A DNA stretch of 64,000 nucleotides. Source: Lathyrus oleraceus (taxonomy: Eukaryota > Streptophyta > Magnoliopsida > Fabales > Fabaceae). This document shows, piece after piece, positions 20,603-32,402 of the stretch. Every line of letters starts with the position of its first letter. The first letter of the stretch is position 1. The stretch lies in contig NC_066585.1 of the NCBI RefSeq assembly GCF_024323335.1, positions 184,861,684 through 184,925,683 of the forward strand, given 5' to 3'. Under the pieces are notes generated by a model, which saw only the letters and a list, made by a program, of their open reading frames with translations, was not told where the DNA came from and did no database searches. Position numbers and translations under genes: made by a program.

Positions 20603-21960
20603 CTTGTGTTTGTTTATCTTTGTCCCCTGTACATATCAAAGACCTCCTAAGTGAAGAGGCATTGGCAGATCCAAGAGATGTGTAGTCCATCTCCTGCTAA
20701 TCAGTGAGTCATCCACTTTGCTCACGCACCTTGTGTTGATGCATTGTGGATATTAACCCAAGATCTTTGTTGAGTCAGTCATATGTGGATAGAAGAGTTC
20801 CAACTTTCTAGACTCCCACAATCTCATCTGTCTGAAGCTCTCCCTGGCCAGGGATAAGAGCTGTGAAGTCTTATCTTCACTTCCTATTTCGTCTGCTTCA
20901 CCCTAACTCTCAATGTTAGGGTTAAGAGCTAACATCACCCCGATACAGTGGTTTGTTTGTTGAGGTTGATATGACCCCTCAACTAAAACCTAGCCTTGTT
21001 TGAGCCCCTCTGTCTGTATATAGTGTGTGTGCTTGCTTTGTGCTTCTGTATGACTGTTTGTGCTGTTTAAGATAGCTTGCTTCCTGTGCGAGTAGATAGA
21101 AACCTTAACATAGGGCAATGATGCATGACAACTTCTAGGCTCGAGTCGTAGTCTCCCTAGTAGTTTGTGTCTCCCTTTGTATCTGGTTAAGCTAGTTTCT
21201 TTCCCTGTTAAGGGGAACTACGTCACCCTGATCCTCATACAAGATGAGGTACGTAGGCAGGAGATCGTACGAGATCTCTCAGGGCACCCTTTTTCTTTTT
21301 TTGTGTGTGTTTGCTTGACCTCTAGCAGGCTCGAGTACCAGACTCCCTGTTAGCTTGTTTGGTCAACTCTTTGTTGCTTTTGACGACTCAGCGTCCGGTT
21401 AACTTCTTGTTTGTGTGGAGTCTGACGTAAGTCCAGCGATTGGCAGTCGGTTTCCTGTGTTTGTTTGTGTGCTTGGAGTCTGACGTAAGTCCAGCGATTG
21501 GCAGTCGGTTTCCTGTTTGTGTTTATGTGTTTGTTTTGACGTCTCAGCGTCTGGGCGTGTGTTTTGTTTCGGCGTGCGTGAGCCAAACTATGGTAGCTCT
21601 GATTCTCATTCCATATGAGATACGTAGGCATAGGATGCGATGTCCTAGCGAGCCCGTTCCCCCCTTTATTCCATCTGTGTTGTATTCCAGTGTGTGTGCA
21701 TGTTTGTGAGCAGTTTTCTTTTAGAAACCTCATTCTATTTCTTTTGAGCGTGGATCCCGTCGAGTACGACGGACGTGAGGGGTGCTAATACCTTCCCCTT
21801 GCGTAACCGACTCCCGATCCCATCTCTCTTTGGTCGCGAGACCATGTCTTTTCCAGGTTTACTTCGAGCGTTTCCTTTCCCTCGTTTGGGATAAATAACG
21901 CACGGTGGCGACTCTGTTTGTTTTAGTTTTTCCCGCCGGTTGTTTTTCGCGGATGCGACA
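20603..21960 (+). mobile_element. 3' part of a plus-strand Ogre LTR, cut by the minus-strand Tat element
   Basis: This stretch has the standard end of an Ogre LTR: TACGTAGGCA with a stem-loop (21246 and 21609), the 48-nt double hairpin (21757-21804), the PBS-like TGGCGACTCTG (21906-21916) and the terminal GCGGATGCGACA (ends 21960). A 58-bp tandem duplication (AGTCTGACGTAAGTCC at 21419 and 21477) lies inside. Its start is missing because the minus-strand Tat element inserted at 20602/20603; the rest should lie left of the window. It is followed not by a PBS but directly by the 177-bp repeats, so it is the right end of an element or solo LTR inserted into that array. Confidence 0.8.
21757..21804 (+). 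other. 48-nt double-hairpin module, LTR copy 2
   Basis: CCGTCG-AGTA-CGACGG (21757-21772), then directly ACGTGAGGGG, the loop TGCTAATACCTT, and CCCCTTGCGT (21773-21804). The first stem is perfect. The second pairs over ten positions with two G-U pairs. Confidence 0.85.
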
Positions 21961-23500
21961 ATACTGCTCTAAGTATCCTCGAAGAGTCTTATATTCAATT
22001 AAGGTATTTTTCCCTTGCTGGAATATCTTAATTCTATCATATAAGACGCTCTTTCGACTCGATATAGAGAATCTCACATCTACTGTTTGAGATGCTGCTT
22101 CATCAATATGAAGAGTCTCATTTCAGATTTTTTAGAGATACTGCTCTAAGTATCCTCGAAGAGTCTTAGATTCAATTAAGGTATTTTTCCCTTGCTGGAA
22201 TATCTTAATTATATCATATAAGATGTTGTTTCGACTCGATACAGAGAATCTCACTTCTACTGTTTGAGATGCTGCTTTGTCAATATGAAGAGTCTCATTT
22301 CCTATTTTTTTAGAGATACTGCTCTAAGTATCCTCGAAGAGTCTTAGATTGAATTAAGGTATTTTTCCCTTGCTGGAATATCTTAATTCTATCATATAAG
22401 ATGTTGTTTCGACCCGATACAGAGAATCTAATTTTTACTGTTTGAGATGCTGCTTCATCAATATGAAGAGTCTCATTTCAGATTTTTTAGAGATACTGCT
22501 ATAAGTATCCTCGAAGAGTCTTAGATTCAATTAAGGTATTTTTCCCTTGCTGGAATATCTTAATTCTATCATATAAGATGCTGTTTCGACTCGATACAAA
22601 GAATCTCATTTCTACTGTTTGAGATGCTGCTTCATCAATATGAAGAGTCTAATTTCAGATTTTTTAGAGATACTGCTCTAAGTATCCTCGAAGAGTATTA
22701 TATTCAATTAAGGTATTTTTCCCTTGCTGGAATATCTTAATTCTATCATATAAGATGCTCTTTCGACTCGATACAGAGAATCTCACTTCTACTGTTTGAG
22801 ATGCTGCTTCATCAATATGAAGAGTCTCATTTCAGATTTTTTAGAGATACTGCTCTAAGTATCCTCGAAGAGTCTTAGATTCAATTAAGGTATTTTTCCC
22901 TTGCTGGAATATCTTAATTATATCATATAAGATGTTGTTTCGACTCGATACAGAGAATCTGACTTCTACTGTTTGAGATGCTGCTTTGTCAATATGAAGA
23001 GTCTCATTTCCTATTTTTTTAGAGATACTGCTCTAAGTATCCTCAAAGAGTCTTAGATTGAATTAAGGTATTTTTCCCTTGCTGGAATATCTTAATTCTA
23101 TCATATAAGATGTTGTTTCGACCCGATACAGAGAATCTCATTTTTACTGTTTGAGATGCTGCTTCATCAATATGAAGAGTCTCATTTCATATTTTTTTAG
23201 AGATACTGCTCTAATATCCTCGGAGATTCTTAGATTCAATTAAGGTATTTTTTCCCTTGCTGGAATATCTTAATTCTATCATATAAGATGATGTTTCGAC
23301 TCGATACAGAGAATCTCACTTTTACTGTTTGAGATGTTGCTTCATCAAAATGAAGAGTCTCATGCCAGATTTCCTGTATACTATTCTAACATCCTGGAAA
23401 AGTCTTAAGATTTAGCTAGGGATGTCATTCCATTACTAACATATCTCGACTGTGATGTCCAAGATATTGTTCTGGCGACTCCTAGAAAGTCTTGTATGTT
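21961..23500 (+). repeat. 177-bp tandem array in the 3' UTR of an Ogre element (about 8 copies)
   Basis: GAGATACTGCTCTAAG-type landmarks recur at 22135, 22313, 22490 and 22667, a period of 177-178 bp. The last copy (23370-23500) is very degenerate. The array stops about 170 bp before an Ogre polypurine tract and LTR, so it is the 3' UTR repeat of that element. The same monomer forms the large array from 54384 on. Confidence 0.93.
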
Positions 23501-23668
23501 CCATTTTACTTTAGGATAATGTCTTTTACTATTTCTCACCGCATTTTCTTCCTTGCATTTCCTAGGACAAAATTCGGGTCTCTTTGTATTTAATTATCTC
23601 CCACCGCGAATGCACGAAGACTATTGTCATTCTTACTTTCCGATTTGAGGTAATTAAATAGGGGCAGC
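23501..23668 (+). other. End of the Ogre 3' UTR and polypurine tract
   Basis: Unique sequence after the tandem repeats ends in the polypurine tract AGGGGCAGC (23660-23668), which directly precedes the LTR start TGTCATACCCC. Confidence 0.85.
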
Positions 23669-26340
23669 TGTCATACCCCAATTTTGTCCGGGTATATTTA
23701 AATTTTCATAAATTCTATTTAATTTTCAGTTTACATCATATGTACAGCATACCATGCATTTTATCATTAATAATACTCGAAATATCAGTCAAAATAAACT
23801 TATTAAAAATACAGACAAATCGGTTGAATCTTTCCTCAAGTACGGACAAAATCAGCAGATAAAGAGTTTCGAAATTAAAATCGCAGACGCCAGTATTATT
23901 AATCTACGGTTCATGTAGTTTAACCTGGTGTGCTCTTTGTATTTTTCAGCGACTGTTTCAGTTGCATTTTGACCCGCCTGAGCCTTTTAACCGGTGAAAA
24001 ATTATTTCAAAATTTAAAGAAACACTGTATTTTTTCAATAAGTATATTCCGCACTGATCATTTTCATGCATCCGATTTTATTTTTTGAGCAAATTTTCGC
24101 CCGACTTTTATTCATTTTTAGTCATTTTAATTTTATTCTTTCGCCAAAATATTCGGATTAAATAAATAGAATTTTCCATGTCCTTGTTTTGTTTTTATCA
24201 TACTCATTTTAGAAGTTGAGAATTTTATTTGATTCAATTGGTTTAAATTGTTCTAAATCAATTAAATCATATAAAAAATACATTATATGCATTTTAACCT
24301 ATTTAAAATAGTATGTGCTTCTTGGTGTGTTTCTTTGATTTGATCCAGGCCATCAATTCAAATTGATCAATCCTCCTCATTAGAAATCCGTGTTCATTCT
24401 ATCATCCAATCAAAAATAGCATTTAAATTAATTACATAATTAATAAATAAAATGGAAAATATGTCTTCTTCTTTCGGACACGCCAACGGTCAGAAAGGAG
24501 AGAAGGGAAAACTCTCTCACACTCCAACGTCTCTCTCTGAGCCAAAAACGACAAAAAGAAAAATAATAAAGACTTCAACGGACAAAAACACAAAAGATAT
24601 CCCTCACGTCCCTCTCTCTACTGCAACAAGAAAAAGAAGAAGCTCAGAGCTTTGAAAGAAAAAAACAAAAGAGTTTTCATTGTGGAGGCACATACACACT
24701 CACATTACATAACTCTCTCCGCTGTAACTTCATAAAATCTTCCTTCACCCCACTCCATCTTCAACCTAATACTCTTTCTTTATCTCATATCCAAGTCCCT
24801 CATTCTCTACCATATACCATTTCTTCTTCCCTTTAAAAGAACAAAACCTCCTGCTACTTCATTCCAAGTTCCAACAACACACAAACCACAAACTTCTCCC
24901 TCCATCTGCAAAGTGCATACTCACCACCTTACATCATGTTCTCATTGATCTAACACACACAATCTAACCAATATCCACCTACATAAAACAGCACAACGAC
25001 ATAGCATTATTCATCCGCAAACCCTCACACAATCCTCACGCAAATTCCAAATGCATCGTCTACTACAGTGCGTAAATCGCCACGAGGTCGCCGAGCCACC
25101 ACTTCAAGATACAGTTTCGTCACCAGAAAATTATGAGCATCACCGACGAGCCATAGTCACCGCGTATTTAAAACGAGGAATACGAGCACAGTGAAGCTCT
25201 CTGCGGGACCTGCGGCAGAAATTATAATACCGACGAGTGTTTTTGGGGGGACTGCGATATATGTAAGGGGTGGTCCCATAGGAAATGCATGAAGATCACT
25301 CCTGCTAGAGATTATAGAATATTTATCGGAAATCAAACACCGCAACAACAACCGCATCATGGTAGCATGCTTACGCATTGACGTTCACGCAATAACACAG
25401 AGTGAAGGCACCAACTCATAACACGACAATCAAACTCAGTGAAAATATTGACAGACGCAATAATAACTTGTAGCATTGGGAATCCGCGTTTCGGTAAAGA
25501 TCTCGAGTTTTTTCAAACATATCTATTATGCTGTTTCATTTTGGCTCAAAATCATGCGTTTGTTTTTTACAAATTGTTACGAATTTCATTACCGTATTCC
25601 ATATTTTACCATCAAAAATTGTTTGTCTTCGAAGCGGTGCACCTGATGTGTATTTGTTGTTATGCTAGTGCTATTAATTTATGATTCTCGAGTCGCCGTA
25701 ATAATTTACATAATGGCATGTGAGTGTTGTTGTTCTGTTTTGGTAATTACATTATTGTTGTTTTTTGCTTTACGTGGTTGCGTTCGACTCTAAAACAACA
25801 TTGCAGCTTTGAGTTTTGTTTCCAATACTTATTTGTGCGAGTTGTGCTGCGGTTTGGGTCCTATAAAACAGTGATACCGATATTCTTGTCGCAAATAAGT
25901 AGTATTGTTGTTTTTATCAGGGAAATCATTCTATATTGCGGTTTATTTCCGTTCGACATTAAGGTTGAAACCATAGCTAAATGTTGGAGATAGTTTGTCT
26001 TAATTTTAGAGTATGTTTTTTTGTTGCTGCTTGTGTTTGTGGAGTGTGTTGAATTCAAGAAGAAAACTGAGGAAAATTTAGTTCTGTTTTTCATTGGAAT
26101 GTATTGGGCTTCAGTTTGGTTTTTTTTTCTTTCTTTGTTATTTTCGACCCCACAGGCCTTAACACCATTAGCCAAGGATAATTCTCTTGTAAATACAAGA
26201 TTACATGGAATCAGGAAGTAGGGGCGGTGTTCCCCTTTGCATCTTTTTTCTTATTTTATTATTATTATTATTATTATTATATATTATTAGAAAGTTGAAT
26301 TAAGTTTTGGATTTCCCTAGTGCATATATTAGGCTCATTG

Positions 26341-29300
26341 ATACTTGTCACACCCCAAAATTTGCCCTCCTTTTCGCTTTTTCATCGGACTATAACTTGA
26401 TATCCATCTAGCCTCATTCATACTCATTCATGTGCATTCAAACATTCATAATTAACATCAACTCATAGGTGTCACGGATTCAGGGTTTGTGGTTGATAAA
26501 ATCGGGGTTTTGGATTTGAGTTTATGGCATTATACATCATATGGATCAAAATCCTAATTCTTGACTTTGATAGTCAAAGATCTTTTGTAGCATTTTCTTT
26601 TAACTTCATTAGTGGGCCATTTTATTCAAATCATCCTTAAGCCCATTTAACCATAAATCTAAGCCATCCCAATATCCAATTCCTTATCCATTATTACCAC
26701 TCCAAATCCATTCAAAAATCCAAATCCTTTTCATTTTATAAACCAAATTTGCAATTATCCACATTTTATATTCATTTACATATCCATAAAAAAGGGCAAT
26801 GTAAAAAGCATGGTACGTAATGCTACATTCTCATACACTTCATTCCATTAATATTTATATATCATGAGCACATTTTTACATGTTAAAGCCAAGCATGTTT
26901 CCATGAGCATAGTGTCGACATATTTGTTACACAGCTTATATACTAACCTTTTATTACAAGCATTTCACCATTGTATACATATATCACAAAGAGAGCCAGT
27001 TACAATCAGAATGGAAAAGAGGGAGAGTCTTGGTATGCCTCATGATTCTATACTTCACGCTTCCACTTGCCGTGCATTTTCTAACCAAAAAGCTGCTACC
27101 AAGCAAATACCACGGCAATCACAATATAAACCAACTGCGGCATGAAACATAAGCCACGCTGGAACCAACGACAACGCCGACAACAGACCGCAACAGCAAC
27201 TGAACACAACAGTCTCACAAATGCATACCAACTGCAAGCCACAATGATGTAGTGAGAGCCAACGGCAACACCGACAACGAAACTCAATCAAAAGCTATAA
27301 GTCACCATCGGCTGCAACAGAACCGCAAATGGTAAGTCCAAAACAACATTCTGCATCAAATCAAGGTCATAATTAGAAGTAAATATCCTCATTGCCAAGC
27401 CTGTCAAAATCAAAAACCTGAAATGTATCATGGATTAGCAACAATGTGTCAAAACCTACAATGCAAAATCCACAATTGGGTTGCACCCTGTTGGCATACT
27501 AAACTGTTTCAAATTAAAGTCAAACAAAGCAGTTTTGCAACATGAAGCAAACCAAAACCATAGCATGGATCTCACATCAATTCATACATCAACCAAGCAC
27601 CCTACTGCAACTTTGGAGCTACCTGCAAAAGAGGACCAAGATGATTCTAATGACTACATCGGCAAAATCCATAACAATCGGCAATGCAAGGCAAGAAATG
27701 GAATTTGAGTCATAATCATGGTAACTACCCTGCTGTGGAACCAAAGCCAAGAAAACCTGCAAAAACAGGGCAAGTTATCTGAGCATACCAACACAGACTT
27801 ACAATCCAAAAAATAGTTCGATTCAAATCATTGAGTTTCAAAACAATAAGAAGTTCAGGAAATTAAGGGATCCAAGCCAGTTTGGTTCAAGGCAAATATC
27901 CACAGTTGGGACTTCAGTGAACAAGTCAAGGAGTGAAGCGTGCCATTCAATATTCTAAATCCCACATGACTTAATTCATGATGTAAAAACTCACCTTCTC
28001 ATTCACTTAAATGCCAGCTGGATGATGTAGATTGAACCATTCAGACTTAATTCTCCAATTTGCCCTTGGATCGTGCTATATAAGTGGCAATCATTGTCAA
28101 TCATTGGGTTCAGACTTTTTTCCCTCATTCCAAAAGCTTTTTCACTCAATTCCCATCTTCAGTACACGCTATTTTTTCCATTGTTGTGAGAGCTTCAGCA
28201 CTCGAAGCTCTACACGACAGAGTTAAGCCGCCACCACCACCGGAAGCTTCGAAGCTCGCAGATCATTATCGCTCACACGCTTCCAGCTCGCTCCAACACT
28301 GTGAGAAGAGGAAGAGAGACGCTCAGAAGCTGTGCGTGTTCGTCATCATCGTCGCCATGAGGATGTATTGGATAGTAGAAGTTGTCACCATTGCGTAATC
28401 GTTTGTGAAGTTCTGGTATAATCTCCATTATAGAACCAATTGCATTTCTGCTTGTGGATAAGCTTTGTGAATAAGCGCGTTTGGTAAGCGCATTTCCGTT
28501 TGTGTTTTCTTGTTTTGCTGCCTGCTTACAGTAGCCTTGTAGAGGCTTCGATAGGGCCTATGGTACTTCACAAACACACCCCGTTTTTCAGCTTGCACTC
28601 TCCCGTGGCCCATTCTGCACTTTGAAAACTCATATACCTTGCTTTATAGCTAGTTAGTTTAGATTAATTAGGATTAGACTTAGGATTAGTTGTTAATTAG
28701 GATTAATCTTAAGAAGTGTTAATTGGTTAGTAAAAATAATTAGGACTAATGGTGTTTAGAATTGAATTTAGGAGTTAATTTTGTTTAGAATTTAATTAGA
28801 TTTGATTTCTAGAATTGACTTGGTAATTGTTTTAGAATTTGTTTTTGTTAATTGATGATTCAATTTTGGAATTGATTTGGTATTTGTTTTAGAATTCAAT
28901 TTTGTTAACTGTTTGGAATTAATTGTTGATAATCGTTTAGAAATTGAATTTTGTTAAATATTCTTTTATCATTTCTATTTGATCTAACATCTAACATTAA
29001 TTTCTAACACCTAATTCTTTTACTTTTTGCACCTAACTTTAATTTTCGTACGTTGACTTCTAACACTTTACAATTTCGTACCTAACTTTTAAATTTCGCA
29101 TCTAACTCCTAACATTTATTTTTGCCAAATTTACTTTACAATTGCTTTTATTTGCTTTACATTCCATATTGTACATATTCATATCATACTAAAATGAACA
29201 TAAAAAAGGCAAAGACTTAAAAAATACAAAAAACAAGATAATTTCCCAAGCATGGTGAGGACTTTGGACAATGGACTTAGAGACTCATTAGGACCCTTTG

Positions 29301-30337
29301 CAAAAGAGACTTTGGACTAATGTGATCTACCATGGAAGAATGCAAGTATCAAGGAGAATTTGTAATATCAATTGTAATCTTTTACTTGTTTTCCCCATCT
29401 AGAACACAATTGCACACACATGGCTTTCTCTTGGGCTACCTGACAATGAGACCTTTTATTTCCGCACCCCCTTGTATTTTACATGTACCCCTCTCCCCAT
29501 TCCGATGTATGCTTTTACTCGCTTTCTTTTATTGCTTGTTAGCTACTCCTTAGGCATTAGGAACGTTCACCCATTCAAAACCGATAATCAAACCCTTGAT
29601 CCAACGTCAAGCGGTCTTTTCCAAATCAAATTCAATAAACAAACCCTTGATCCAATGCCAAGAGGTTGTTTCCAAATCAAAAATCCAAAAAACACAATAA
29701 ATGGCGATTAGGATCGTACATCACGAGCCTTAAGCGATAAAGAAGGGATGAGACTGGAGCTTTCCTACACTCATTCTGAATGCTTCGAACACAAGATGTT
29801 TGGCTTGACCGTTTATGGTATTCACCTTTATCCATAGTCTTTAGTGCAATCCGAAACCAATAACACTTTCTCAAAACTTAAAAACAATTCCACGCATTCA
29901 AACCTTTTGTTTGAGCCTTAGGGCGACACATTCGAAAACCCTTCTTCAAGGTAATAAAATCAACAAAACAAACACAAACAAATTTCAAATCCACGAACTA
30001 CGAACGCTCTGATTTCTCACTTCAACAAGTGGGCATACGTAGGCACGAGGATCCATTCCTTGGGGAGCACACTAATTTAAAATCTACCTCCATCTCCTCA
30101 ATCCTTTAGCAAGCAACATTTGATAAACAATACACACGTAAGCGCAAACATCCTAGATGGTTCCCATGGAGTACCATGGATGTGAGGGGTGCTAATACCT
30201 TCCCCTTGCATAACCGACTTTCGAACCTGTTCGTGGTTGCGACGATCATATTTTTGGGTTTTCTCGATATTTTCCCTTTCCTTTGGAATAAATAAAAACC
30301 GATGGCGACTCTGTATTTTTCGCGTAGCGACAATACT
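26341..30337 (+). mobile_element. Solo LTR of a second Ogre-type element (3,987 bp) with target duplication ATACT
   Basis: The LTR proper is 26346-30332, beginning TGTCACACCCCAAAATTTGC and ending TTCGCGTAGCGACA. ATACT stands directly before (26341-26345) and after (30333-30337), a 5-bp target duplication, with no internal region between. This is the expected product of recombination between the two LTRs of a full element. Inside are AT-rich degenerate repeats of a TTTAGAATT phrase (28640-29000) and the usual hairpins near the end. It inserted into the older Ogre LTR 23669-32574. Confidence 0.88.
30164..30211 (+). other. 48-nt double-hairpin module, LTR copy 3
   Basis: CCATGG-AGTA-CCATGG (30164-30179), then ATGTGAGGGG, the loop TGCTAATACCTT, and CCCCTTGCAT (30180-30211). 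Compared with copy 2, the second stem pair C-G is T-A, a compensatory change. Confidence 0.85.
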
Positions 30338-31127
30338 GTTACCCCCCTTTTATGATAAAAACAATTTTGTAAACAACATTGTTTTTTATTTTTCATCATG
30401 TTATATGAATCAGACATGGAAACGTGGAGTCGACATCTTTATGACGTTATTCCACCAAAATGAAATATATTAATAGAACACTTCACCGCATTACGATTTT
30501 GCGAATGACGTTAACCATGTTGTCATTACGCACAAACCGGTTTGAGCACACCGATTCAATTAAATAAATCGATATCGTCACTTAATTCTTTTTAATTTAA
30601 TTTATATTTAATTAATTAATTAAATTTTGACCAATTAGTTAATTATTATTAATTAAATTTAATTAACTTGATTATTTGATTTAACTAAATAATCGTTAAT
30701 TAATTTAGTCAATCGATTCAAGCGAACTTTAATCAACTAATTTTAATAATTAAACATTGATCGATTTATTTTACAATCGTTTCAATCATTTCTAAACCAA
30801 TACCAATTCAATTTCATCATCAATCCAAACCAATTTCAAAACCACTTTAAACTACTAAAAATCACACAGTTCTTGATTCCAAGTCAAGCCCATTTTCAAA
30901 CACCTTTGTAAGTCGGTCGTTTTAAAGCATCGTCGTCAACCTCACATAACTTACTCTTGGGCTTTTTTACAATGAGACCTATTCGATTATTAAATAATCG
31001 ATTAGATGATTGATTCACTCAATAAAATACAATTTATTCGCAAACACCAATTCAAACCTCGATCTAATATTGACCATTTTTATTCAAACTCAATTAAAAT
31101 ACTCAATCACAATCAAATATCATTTCA

Positions 31128-31930
31128 TTTGGAAATGAAAAGGGGGATGGTTTTGAGTTTTCAACTCCTCTCCTCGATTATTTGAATAACGAGTTCTCTT
31201 ACTCGGTTAGTCAAATAGTCGTCATTTTTATCCTCCTAAACACAATTAAAACGAATCATTCTTGTAATGACGAAATGAAAAGGGAGATGGTTTTAAGCCT
31301 TTAACTCCTCTCCTCGATTGTTTGAATACAAGTTTTCTTACTCGGTCAGTTAGACAATCGTCATTTCTTTACGAACCTTAAACCAAGATTAAATCAAATT
31401 ATTTTCATACTAACGAAATGAAAAAGGGAGATGATTTTGAGCCTTCAACTTCTCTCCTCAATTGATTGAATACGAGTTATCTTACTCGGTTAGTCAAACA
31501 ATTGCCATTTTCCCACAAACTTGTGACTTAATCAAATCATTTTCACAGTAAACTATATGAAAAGGGAGATGGTCTTGAGTCTTCAATTCCTCTCCTCAAA
31601 TGCTTGGACATGAGTTGTCTTACTTAGTCATTCGAGCATTTGTCGTTTATTCTAAAGTACATCAACCATATACGACCTTATTTTCATAAATACTCAGATG
31701 AAACAAAAAGCGATCTATAGTCTTCTATTCCCTTTCCCGATTATTAAGGTACGAGTTGTCTTGCTCGATTACCCGAGTAATCATCATCCAGTCAAAATAC
31801 CTTAACTATTATCAAACCCTTTCTATAATTAAAGATGAAAAAGAAAGCGGTCTAGAGTCTTCTATTCCCTTTCCCGACTGTTAGGATACGAGTTGTCTTA
31901 CTCGACTATCCAAGTAATTGTCATCCAACC
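31128..31930 (+). repeat. Six degenerate ~140-bp repeats with long hairpin arms, inside the Ogre LTR
   Basis: Units start near 31130, 31270, 31412, 31555, 31697 and 31832 with GATGAAAAGGGAGATGG-like sequence. Each continues with CCTCTCCTCGATT and then a hairpin around TCTCTTACTCGG. The outer arms differ from copy to copy but remain nearly complementary (see findings). Confidence 0.82.
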
Positions 31931-32354
31931 AAAAACATCTCAACCAATCAAAACATCAAATATATTAATCTAACTTGTCACCCTCGTGTGATCAAAACTC
32001 TTTTCAGAAAGAACACCGTCTAATCCTTTCTAATGCGCACAACAAACTAGTGTTTAAGCCTCCGCCGAGAGTAGACAAGTCAGCGTTTAGCCTTTAGAAC
32101 GCGATCTAAGCAGTTGTTCACTAAAAGACATTAACCAACCGTAGTTCCCCGAACTACGAATGCTCTGATTTTCTTATTGCACCATAAGGATACGTAGGCA
32201 GGAGATTGTTGTATCTTCGCGAGCACACTAATAAAAAACCTCCTCTTTCCCTTTCTGAGGTTCTCATCCATTTCTATTTTTAATATTTCATAACCCAAAG
32301 ATAACAAACAAACATAAATTAACACTCGAAACGCAAATTAGAACTAAAAGGTTC

Positions 32355-32402
32355 TCGTTGAGTACAACGGACGTGAGGGGTGCTAATACCTTCCCCTTGC
32401 GT
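32355..32402 (+). other. 48-nt double-hairpin module, LTR copy 4
   Basis: TCGTTG-AGTA-CAACGG (one G-U at the base), then ACGTGAGGGG, the loop TGCTAATACCTT, and CCCCTTGCGT. Same geometry as the other copies. The first stem differs from copies 2 and 3 at several paired positions. Confidence 0.85.

Noticed and set aside
24452..28613. Frames inside the Ogre LTRs (24452-24655, 25439-25993, 27055-27291, 28084-28398 and others)
   Set aside because: All lie within LTR sequence, are below about 105 codons, and show no domain. Several overlap on opposite strands.
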